Assembly: GCA_007126675.1 (NCBI GenBank)
Contig: SLAU01000322.1
Location: 1 to 8,104 of the forward strand
From: Balneolaceae bacterium
GTDB lineage: Bacteria; Bacteroidota; Rhodothermia; Balneolales; Balneolaceae
DNA: 8,104 nucleotides
Direction of reading: 5' to 3'
Both the position numbers and the translations under genes were made by a program. Within the stretch, counting starts at the first letter, position 1; each line of letters opens with the position of its first letter. Below are positions 1-5,886 of this stretch, in pieces. The notes beneath the pieces were generated by a model. The model was given only the letters and a program-made list of their open reading frames with translations. It was not told the origin of the DNA and did no database searches.

Positions 1-33
1 AGACCTCCAAGGTTTTGGAAACCTTGGAGGTCT
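1..33. repeat. Perfect 15-bp-arm palindrome (hairpin)
   Basis: AGACCTCCAAGGTTT at 1-15 is exactly complementary to 19-33, with a 3-nt TGG loop. The hairpin could be a bidirectional terminator for a gene left of the window or a dispersed REP-like palindrome; palindromes of this type are, from memory, frequent between genes in Bacteroidota. There is only a short T stretch after the stem, so a classical intrinsic terminator is not clear. The hairpin itself is certain; its role is not. Confidence 0.8.
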
Positions 34-69
34 TTCTGGCACAGGATTTAAATCAATTATTTTAGTTTC

Positions 70-401
70 GAAGCCTGAAGGAGTGTCGCCCTTACAGGGC
101 TACTATTGTTTTGCTTCCGAATAACCTGCCAATGAATTGGCGGGCTATTTCCGCACATCCTTACAGGATACTAAATTCCGAAGTGTACCTATTACAACGA
201 TTCTGTATTTATTTGATGACAATCAGATGATTAAAATGATGCCACAAAATTCAAAATTCGATCAAATTTAATAGTCCAGGCTATCAACACCTAAACGGAA
301 TTCCTCCTATGTCCCGTCAGGGACATCCGGAAATAGCGCGGCAATTCATTGCCGGGTAATGAATGGCATAATCTCCCTATGAGTCCCGGTAGGGACGATA
401 C
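70..401. repeat. Left REP/BIME-like module, inverted array of six stem-loops
   Basis: This 332-bp non-coding module is repeated in the same orientation at 1000-1369. Its left arm has hairpins P1 88-100 (GCCCT-TAC-AGGGC), P2 125-144 (CCTGCCAAT-GA-ATTGGCGGG, one G:T pair) and P3 157-169 (ATCCT-TAC-AGGAT). Its right arm has the same series mirrored: P3' 309-326 (ATGTCCC-GTCA-GGGACAT), P2' 339-354 (CGGCAAT-TC-ATTGCCG) and P1' 383-396 (GTCCC-GGTA-GGGAC). The reverse complement of the right arm aligns with the left arm, including a shared GCTATTTCCG after P2. The roughly 140-nt spacer is AT-rich. The architecture matches bacterial interspersed mosaic elements mobilised by a RAYT transposase. No gene is supported in 1-516; the rest of that stretch is unassigned AT-rich sequence. 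Confidence 0.8.
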
Positions 402-505
402 TCTCCTTGTTTATTGGAATGAATTCATTTCAATCAAATAGTTTTTAAAATTTAACTGTAAGGACTTCCCTTTTTCGGTGCCATAAAAGAAACGAAATCA
501 AAATC

Positions 506-510
506 GGAGA
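506..510 (+). promoter_or_regulatory. Ribosome binding site of the RAYT gene
   Basis: GGAGA lies six bases before the ATG at 517 and supports that start. It is one of only two clear Shine-Dalgarno-like sites in the window; the lipoprotein genes mostly have A-rich leaders instead. Confidence 0.6.
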
Positions 511-516
511 ATTCAC

Positions 517-948
517 ATGGCAAATTCATATAATCAGGTATACATTCATTATGTATTCAGTACCAAAAACCGTAAACCATTAATCAAACCATCATATCAG
601 GAAAGGCTATATGCATATATGGGTGGCATCGCAAAAAACAATGGATTTACCCTTTTACAAGCCGGTGGTGTTGAGGATCATGTTCATTTATTAATATCTC
701 TGCCCGCAACTTTCACAATTTCCAATGCGATCAAATTAGTAAAGGGAAATTCTTCCAAATGGTTGAATGACGATCTGTTCAAAGGTAAAAGAGAAAAATT
801 TCAGTGGCAGGAAGGTTATGGTGCGTTTGGAATTGGCCAATCAAGCCTGGATAAAACCATCCGTTATATCCGTAATCAGAAAAAGCATCATCAAAAAGTA
901 TCATTCAAAGAGGAGTACATTGCTTTGTTAAAAAAAATACGGGATTGA
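517..948 (+). CDS. REP-associated tyrosine transposase (IS200/IS605-like, Y1 HUH)
   Basis: This 143-aa single-domain transposase of the Transposase_17 / IS200-like family nicks and rejoins single-stranded DNA at hairpins through a 5'-phosphotyrosine intermediate. The HUH metal-binding motif is H55-V-H57 within EDHVHLLISLP. The predicted catalytic tyrosine is Y117 in IRYIRNQ, with Q121 four residues on, as in the family's active-site helix. The GYGAFGIGQSS stretch (about residues 100-110) and the following NQKKHH are characteristic of RAYT-type proteins. The length is normal for the family and the frame is intact, so the enzyme may be active. No TnpB partner gene is present. It sits 115 bp downstream of the left hairpin module and 51 bp upstream of the right one, which are its likely substrates. 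RAYT rather than a complete IS200 element is inferred from the REP flanks. Confidence 0.9.
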   Translation: MANSYNQVYIHYVFSTKNRKPLIKPSYQERLYAYMGGIAKNNGFTLLQAGGVEDHVHLLISLPATFTISNAIKLVKGNSSKWLNDDLFKGKREKFQWQEGYGAFGIGQSSLDKTIRYIRNQKKHHQKVSFKEEYIALLKKIRD

Positions 949-999
949 GTATGATATACGATATGTTTTTGATTGATGGATCAATCGGTATGTTTATCA

Positions 1000-1369
1000 G
1001 AAGCCCTAAAAAGTTCCGCCCTTACAGGGCTATCAATTTGATTCCGATTGGTTACCCGCCAATGAATTGGCGGGCCTGCCTGCTCCGTCAACTGACGGAT
1101 TCGGAAGGCAGGCTATTTCCATGCATCCTTACAGGATGCTAATTTACGAAGTGTATATTTCACAACGATTCTGTATTTATTTGATGACATTTGTATGAAT
1201 ATTAAGTTGCCACAAAATATAAAATTCGATCCGATTTGATAATTCGGACTATCAACACCTAAACGACATTTCTTCAATGTCCCGTTAGGGACATCCGGAA
1301 ATAGCGCGGCAATTTATTGCCGGGTAGAGAATGGCATAATATTCCATTGAGTCCCGGTAGGGACGATAC
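1000..1369. repeat. Right REP/BIME-like module with an extra nested palindrome
   Basis: This is the second copy of the module at 70-401, in the same orientation; without its 38-nt insertion (1075-1112) it has the same 332-bp length. Hairpins are P1 1018-1030, P2 1055-1074 (CCCGCCAAT-GA-ATTGGCGGG, perfect here), P3 1123-1139 (GCATCCT-TAC-AGGATGC), P3' 1277-1294 (ATGTCCC-GTTA-GGGACAT), P2' 1307-1322 (CGGCAAT-TT-ATTGCCG) and P1' 1351-1364 (GTCCC-GGTA-GGGAC). Several changes between copies keep the stems paired: P2 is better paired, P3 is longer, and the P3' and P2' differences fall in loops. That suggests the hairpins are maintained by selection or active spread. The copy lies downstream of the lipoprotein operon and could act as its transcript end. 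Confidence 0.8.
1075..1112. repeat. 38-nt nested palindrome inserted in the right module
   Basis: Compared with the left module, the right one has 38 extra bases between hairpin P2 and the shared CTATTTCC. The insert begins CCTGCC and ends GGCAGG, forming an outer stem. Inside is a perfect stem TCCGTCA-AC-TGACGGA at 1084-1099. The left copy has an uninterrupted junction at 144/145, so the insert behaves like a separately mobile small hairpin element. Confidence 0.7.
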
Positions 1370-1399
1370 CAAATTGGGCAACTACTTGATTCGATTAAC

Positions 1400-2345
1400 T
1401 CACGCGTTTGAATGCCGGGTGAATTGACCAAATAGAGTACTGTCGTGATATTCCCGGATCTCCCACGTATCACCATTATCTTCGGAAACAGCCACAAATA
1501 TACGCCGCTCACCCGTTAATATACCCGTTGCATATATACGGCCCGGAACCGACAGACTGTTCAAAAATGCTTCCACATAAAAACCATTCATTACCGTTTC
1601 CCAGCTCTCCCCGCCATCACCCGATTTCTTAATAGATGCAGCAAAGCCGGCAAGTACCATATTCTCATCCTCAGACGGCACAATAACCGAATCAATCCCA
1701 CAACAAAACTGGATATTTATATTTTCGCTGAGATTTTCCCAGGTTTCCCCGTAATCTCTGGATACGCTTAAAACTCCGGTTCCTATCGGAGTTCTTCCAG
1801 ACCCCCATAGTTGATTTGGATAATCATCACTTACATAAAAACCAAGTATTGCCTTCATCTTCAGAGCGATATGCGTAACCAGAATGGGCATATAAAACCG
1901 ACTTGTTTTTTGGACTTGCTATTCTGATTAACGAATATGGCGTTTCCTGCCCTTCTATTGTAAGATCCACATTCTCCCAGTTTTGGCCATTATCGTTACT
2001 TCTGTATAGTGGTGATAAATTATTATTATCATCATGGTGATAGATGACAAATAGTTGTTGATTAGTGTATAGAATGTCACCCAAACCAAAACCGGTACTC
2101 ACTAAATCCGTAAAATCAAGGCCATCCCAAATACGTATATTTTCGCCAATAGGCTGGCGATAGACCTCTTCAGTGCTTGCCGCAAACAGGTACGTATCCG
2201 ATGCATCGATGTAGCGAATGGTCTGATCTTCCAATCCCATGACCTTCCATGAACCGTCCCATTCCAGACGATCTGTATCGGTTTCGGTTCCGCAGCCCAT
2301 AAAGAATAATAATACAATTGCTGTAACTCTTTTTAGAATTGCCAT
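1400..2345 (-). pseudogene. Asp-box beta-propeller lipoprotein A, deleted and truncated
   Basis: This is the last member of the five-gene lipoprotein family. It starts at 2345 with a lipoprotein signal (LLFFMGC, Cys18) followed by CGTETD and the family block EWDGSWKVMG. The frame is open to a stop at 1827-1829; homology resumes in another frame to a stop at 1400. The break is near 1838-1842. Intact relatives have eleven codons between the Trp of the second Asp box (SEDEGNTW) and a Phe/Leu-Tyr pair, whereas here a single base remains, a net loss of about 32 nt. Five Asp boxes are still readable: SNDNGQNW, SEDEGNTW, SRDYGETW, SGDGGESW and SEDNGDTW. Family similarity stops near 1437 after WEIREYHDS, so the last propeller blade (VNDM...VYGF in relatives) is missing. 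The 68 bases from there to the hairpin module at 1369 match nothing I recognise. A small in-frame restart product is possible but unlikely to fold. Confidence 0.8.
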
Positions 2346-2570
2346 GATTAATTCAAATACTAACTAAACACCAATTCATATAGGTTCAAGAGAGCTTAAG
2401 CGGTTCTTGACGGTTGAATATTAACAATTTTCGATAAATATTTTCCGTACGATAATTAAATTGATTTTCAGATTCTTTAAGATACAAATAGAACGTGAAC
2501 GAATGCATTCCCCGGCACTTGATCAGACCGGTTATTAGTTCCAGCTATCAATGTATTTCAGATAGAGTTT
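2346..2570. other. Long intergenic gap between lipoprotein genes B and A
   Basis: At 225 bp this gap is much longer than the 40-50 bp gaps elsewhere in the array. Its right edge (about 2533-2570) matches the 3' flank of gene D; the rest, roughly 175-185 bp, has no counterpart between D and C. It is AT-rich with no ORF or strong hairpin. It may hold a separate promoter for A or be residue of a deletion; I cannot tell which. Confidence 0.5.
2533..2570 (-). repeat. 3' flank of gene B shared with gene D
   Basis: About 38 bases directly downstream of B's stop closely match those downstream of D's stop at 4750-4787, including the identical stretch CTATCAATGTATTTCA on the plus strand. The similarity runs on into both coding ends. 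It marks an old segmental duplication reaching past the stop codon. Confidence 0.75.
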
Positions 2571-3632
2571 TCATAGCAACCGGAATCCATAAACACCACG
2601 GTTTGTACCCAGGTAAACCACTTCCTCTCCCTCAAAGGTTGTAACTGCCATGTCGTTTACATACATCTCATCGGGACTTTCCGGGTATTGCTCAATTTGC
2701 CAGGAATCTCCGTAATTATCTGAAACAGCTACAAATAATACTCCCTGCGGTGAAATACCGGAAGCAAATACGCGATCTGAATGAACAGTACTGTTTGCAA
2801 ATGTTAGTATGGAGTAGCCTCCCAATACCGTTTCCCAGCTTTTCCCGCCATCCACCGATTTGCGAACTCTCCCGCTCAAACCGGAAAGAACCATTTTCTC
2901 ATCATTCGGTGAAATAATTACAGAATATACACGTCCTTCGTTTAGTGGGTTATCAGTAATCTTATCACTCAGTGATTGCCAGTTTTCACCATAATCATCC
3001 GACATTTCAATATGTGGTGTTAGAATATTTGTCTGACCACCCAGCCAAATCTGGTTGGGATGGTCAGGGCTCAGATAAAGAAATCGCGGAGCTCCCCGAT
3101 GATCCAGAATTTTCCAGGTAGCTCCTTCATCTTCTGATTTATATAAAAAACCCGATAAACCATATAAGATATGATTACAACATACAGCTAATTCCACCAT
3201 CACATGAGGCCTCACCCGCCTTTCCATATTTGATATTTCTATATGTGACCAGCTATCGCCCTGATCCGTACTTATATACAGCGTCTTAAAATCAAGTGGC
3301 AGGTCATTTATACCCGGTAAACTTCTTATTACTGAATAAAATCCGAATTCACTGTATAGTAAGTCGGATACTTCAGCTATTTCGGGATCAAATTCTACTC
3401 CAACTCCTTTCCAATTGATAACATTTTCTGCCAGATTCTGCCTGAAAATCTGCCCACTACCTGAAACAAATAAAAGCTCGTCAAACGCTTCCACAGCACT
3501 GATGCTCTCGCCTAAAAATCCCATCTCCTTCCATGACCCTTTCCATTCAATCGGATCGGGGTCAGATTCAGTTCCGCAAGCTGAAATGAAAATTACAAGG
3601 ATAAAAAATAATTGAACTCTATTTGTATTCAT
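2571..3632 (-). CDS. Asp-box (BNR) beta-propeller lipoprotein B
   Basis: This is an intact 353-aa surface-type lipoprotein of unknown binding partner. The signal peptide ends in a lipobox ISAC with Cys19 as the lipidated residue, followed by GTESD and the family block EWKGSWKEMG (29-38). Five Asp boxes of the form S-x-D-x-G-x-x-W lie at 121-128, 166-173, 211-218, 259-266 and 304-311, spaced about 45 residues apart. A less regular N-terminal blade (about 43-65) and a C-terminal blade ending GTNRGVYGF suggest seven blades in total. A CysCys pair (151-152) and the MERRVRPHV stretch are shared only with D, its closest relative here. There is no sialidase arginine triad that I can see, so an enzyme role is not supported; binding or scaffolding is likelier. 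The start is the Met directly preceding a normal signal peptide. The gap to C upstream is 43 bp, so the two are probably co-transcribed. Confidence 0.88.
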   Translation of the reverse strand: MNTNRVQLFFILVIFISACGTESDPDPIEWKGSWKEMGFLGESISAVEAFDELLFVSGSGQIFRQNLAENVINWKGVGVEFDPEIAEVSDLLYSEFGFYSVIRSLPGINDLPLDFKTLYISTDQGDSWSHIEISNMERRVRPHVMVELAVCCNHILYGLSGFLYKSEDEGATWKILDHRGAPRFLYLSPDHPNQIWLGGQTNILTPHIEMSDDYGENWQSLSDKITDNPLNEGRVYSVIISPNDEKMVLSGLSGRVRKSVDGGKSWETVLGGYSILTFANSTVHSDRVFASGISPQGVLFVAVSDNYGDSWQIEQYPESPDEMYVNDMAVTTFEGEEVVYLGTNRGVYGFRLL

Positions 3633-3675
3633 TTTCTCTGAATATTGGAACTTAAATTAACGATTCAATTTTATA

Positions 3676-4737
3676 TCATTCTCTCCGAAATGCGTAAACA
3701 CCGTTATTTGTAGCCAAATACACAACCTCCATTCCACCTTCGGTTTTTACTACCATGTCATTCACCCGAAGCTTTCCATCATCGATAGGGTATTCTTCAA
3801 TATCCCACGTATCACCATAATCTTCTGAATACAAAACAAATACATTATTTCTGGGCGGGTACCAACCCGAGGCATAAACTCGTTCAGGAAAAAGCACACT
3901 GTTTAAAACTGTATTGTGGATTCCACCCTCCAATACTGTATTCCAGGTATCTCCACCATTTGTAGATTTAATGATATGGAAGTCCATTGCCGCAAGTACC
4001 ATATCGCCATTTTCAGGGTGCAGTGAAATAGAATTTACTGAACCTCCAGAACCAACATTTGGAGAGATCCAGATATTTTCATTTAACACTGTCCACGTTT
4101 CACCATAATCTTTTGAAACTTCAAGGTATTTTCTAAAAGATTCTGTACCACCAGCCCATATTTGGTTGGGATGTTCTTTGTTCACAGAGATAAATGCTGG
4201 ATAGCCATGGTTATTCACTTCCTGCCAGGTGCTCCCTCCATTCATTGACCTGAATACTCTACCAGATATTGCATAGAGAATTTCATTGTGTTTTGTCAGC
4301 CGTGAGATTATAAACGGTTCTTCCTTCCCCTCCATCGCATCGATCTCAATAGAATCCCATGAATTACCATTATCTGTACTCCTGTATAATGAATTAAAAC
4401 CTTCAGGCACCTCTCCGGTTGGCACAATTGGTATTACAGTCACGTATAAACTGTTATCCGTATATAGTAAACCACTTATTTCTGATAACTCCGGATCAAT
4501 ATCTAAATCAAGTTTATTCCAGTTCATCGTCTCTTCTGCAATTCGATGTCTAAATACCTGCTTTTTTCCCGCTGCAAAGATATAATCTTCAGATATCTCA
4601 AGCGTATAAATCTCCTGATCTTCTAATCCCATCACCTTCCATGAACCGTCCCATTCCAGGCGATCTGTATCGGTTTCCGTTCCGCAGCCCGCAAAAAATA
4701 ATAAAACAATTACTGTAACTCTTTTCAGAATATCCAT
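3676..4737 (-). CDS. Asp-box (BNR) beta-propeller lipoprotein C
   Basis: This is an intact 353-aa paralogue of the E/C/A subtype. The signal peptide MDILKRVTVIVLLFFAGC gives lipidated Cys18, then GTETDTD and EWDGSWKVMG. Asp boxes are at 120-127 (STDNGNSW), 164-171 (SMNGGSTW), 208-215 (SKDYGETW), 258-265 (STNGGDTW) and 304-311 (SEDYGDTW); two have Asn in place of the central Asp, a common variant. The last blade ends YLATNNGVYAF. It lacks the CysCys pair of B and D. The first 115 bp or so are nearly identical to the start of pseudogene A, after which the two diverge sharply, suggesting recent gene conversion or duplication. It lies 50 bp after D and 43 bp before B, in an operon-like arrangement. 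No convincing Shine-Dalgarno site precedes the start. Confidence 0.88.
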   Translation of the reverse strand: MDILKRVTVIVLLFFAGCGTETDTDRLEWDGSWKVMGLEDQEIYTLEISEDYIFAAGKKQVFRHRIAEETMNWNKLDLDIDPELSEISGLLYTDNSLYVTVIPIVPTGEVPEGFNSLYRSTDNGNSWDSIEIDAMEGKEEPFIISRLTKHNEILYAISGRVFRSMNGGSTWQEVNNHGYPAFISVNKEHPNQIWAGGTESFRKYLEVSKDYGETWTVLNENIWISPNVGSGGSVNSISLHPENGDMVLAAMDFHIIKSTNGGDTWNTVLEGGIHNTVLNSVLFPERVYASGWYPPRNNVFVLYSEDYGDTWDIEEYPIDDGKLRVNDMVVKTEGGMEVVYLATNNGVYAFRRE

Positions 4738-4749
4738 GACATGTCAGGT

Positions 4750-4787
4750 TTTTAGTTCCATCTATCAATGTATTTCAGGTAGAGTTT
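4750..4787 (-). repeat. 3' flank of gene D shared with gene B
   Basis: This is the partner of the copy at 2533-2570. Here it fills most of the 50-bp gap between D's stop and C's start. No stable hairpin is visible, so it is better read as duplicated sequence than as a terminator. Confidence 0.75.
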
Positions 4788-5846
4788 TCATTGCAACCGG
4801 AATCCATAAACACCACGGTTTGTACCCATGTAAACAACTTCCTCTGTCTCAATTGTTGTTACTACCATATCGTTTACATATATCTCATCGGGGCTATTCG
4901 GGTATAGCTCAATTTGCCAGGAATGTCCGTAATCTTCCGATACTGCTATGAACAGTTTTCCTTCAGATGACAATCCCGAACCATACACCCGTTCAGAAAA
5001 AGTCCGGCTGTTGGCTAAATTTAAGATTGCATAACCCTCCTGAACTGTTTCCCAGCTCTCCCCGCTATCTTCCGATTTTCGAATCCCTCCGCCTATACCA
5101 ACCAAAATCATCTCTTCATCTACTGGATTTACTACAACTGAGTAGACTGTTGATTCACTAAATCCACCAGCAACCTTCTGGCCTAAAGATTCCCACGTTT
5201 CCCCATAATCTTTTGACACCTCTAAGTATGCGCTTAAAATATTAGTCTGACCGCCAATCCAAATCTGATTCTGATGTTCTTCACTTACATATACAAAACG
5301 TGGAGCGCCACCGTGATCCAGGGTATTCCAGTTTTTTCCATCATCTTCCGATTTATACAAAAAACCTGACAGAGCATACAATATATTATCACAGCATTCA
5401 GCTAATTCAATAATAACATGCGGCCTGACCTGCCTTTCCATATTGTTTATTTCAATATTATGCCAGGTATTACCGTGATCTGAACTGACAAACAGGGTTT
5501 TAAAATCGAGCGGCACATTACTGCTTCCGGGAAAAGTACGAAGAACCGTATAAAAGCCATGTTCAGTGACTAATATATCTGAAACTTCTGAGATTTCTGT
5601 ATCAACTTCCGGACCCGCATCTTTCCAATCGAATACGGCTGCCGGCAGAGGATGCCTGCTGACCTGTTCACGCCCCGCTGCAAAAAGATAATCTCCTGAT
5701 GCATCAACTGCATTTATGTAACTACCTTCTAAACCCATTGTTTTCCAGGAACCGTTCCACTCGATAAGCCCAGGATCGGATTCGGTCCCACAACCTGAAA
5801 TCAGTAAACCAATTATCAAAAGAGGTATAAAATTTATTCTGATCAT
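4788..5846 (-). CDS. Asp-box (BNR) beta-propeller lipoprotein D
   Basis: This is an intact 352-aa paralogue of the D/B subtype. The signal peptide ends in the textbook lipobox LISGC (Cys19), followed by GTESD and EWNGSWKTMG. Asp boxes are at 121-128 (SSDHGNTW), 166-173 (SEDDGKNW), 211-218 (SKDYGETW), 258-265 (SEDSGESW) and 303-310 (SEDYGHSW). The CysCys pair at 151-152 lies in RPHVIIELAECC, as in B; two adjacent cysteines in an exported propeller could form a disulfide or bind a ligand (inference). The C terminus GTNRGVYGFRLQ closes the presumed seventh blade. The start at 5846 is preceded by an A-rich stretch on the coding strand, a leader typical of Bacteroidota rather than a Shine-Dalgarno site. 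It follows E after 40 bp. Confidence 0.88.
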   Translation of the reverse strand: MIRINFIPLLIIGLLISGCGTESDPGLIEWNGSWKTMGLEGSYINAVDASGDYLFAAGREQVSRHPLPAAVFDWKDAGPEVDTEISEVSDILVTEHGFYTVLRTFPGSSNVPLDFKTLFVSSDHGNTWHNIEINNMERQVRPHVIIELAECCDNILYALSGFLYKSEDDGKNWNTLDHGGAPRFVYVSEEHQNQIWIGGQTNILSAYLEVSKDYGETWESLGQKVAGGFSESTVYSVVVNPVDEEMILVGIGGGIRKSEDSGESWETVQEGYAILNLANSRTFSERVYGSGLSSEGKLFIAVSEDYGHSWQIELYPNSPDEIYVNDMVVTTIETEEVVYMGTNRGVYGFRLQ

Positions 5847-5886
5847 TTTTTTGAAAAAAAAATAAAATTTTCACCCTGTTCAAATA

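Larger units (their letters stand above)
70..1369. mobile_element. RAYT island: Y1 transposase between two REP/BIME modules
   Basis: One HUH/Y1 transposase gene (517-948) lies between two directly repeated hairpin modules (70-401 and 1000-1369). RAYT genes are typically single-copy, domesticated relatives of IS200/IS605 transposases flanked by REP sequences, and this arrangement fits. True element ends cannot be fixed from the window, since these elements leave no target duplication and have no terminal inverted repeats. The right module sits next to the truncated 3' end of a lipoprotein gene, so arrival of the island, or recombination at it, may have removed that gene's end (inference). Confidence 0.6.

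Noticed and set aside
418..429. AATGAATTCATT palindrome upstream of the transposase as a transposon end
   Set aside because: It is AT-rich, has no loop, has no partner downstream of the gene and may be a chance palindrome.
945..1142. 65-aa ORF directly after the transposase on the plus strand
   Set aside because: It mostly translates hairpin repeat sequence (FRPYRAI, YPPMNWRA) and has no coding support; such peptides are predictable by-products of this repeat class.
70..1369. CRISPR-like array from the repeated hairpins
   Set aside because: The repeats are few, differ from one another, and lack uniform spacing; they form mirror-image hairpin series rather than direct repeats with unique spacers.
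1285..1512. 75-aa minus-strand ORF over the right module and end of gene A
   Set aside because: It contains the mirror version of the same repeat-derived peptide (YRPYR, NCRAISGCP), which confirms the module's inverted symmetry, and overlaps the gene A remnant in the wrong frame.
2102..2317. 71-aa minus-strand ORF inside gene A
   Set aside because: It lies entirely within the recognised N-terminal half of gene A in another frame and shows no features.
3914..4585. Plus-strand ORFs opposite the lipoprotein genes (3914-4108, 4286-4585 and similar at 3415, 4736, 4967, 6336)
   Set aside because: They are antisense shadows of the propeller genes with no ribosome binding sites, domains or signal peptides of their own.
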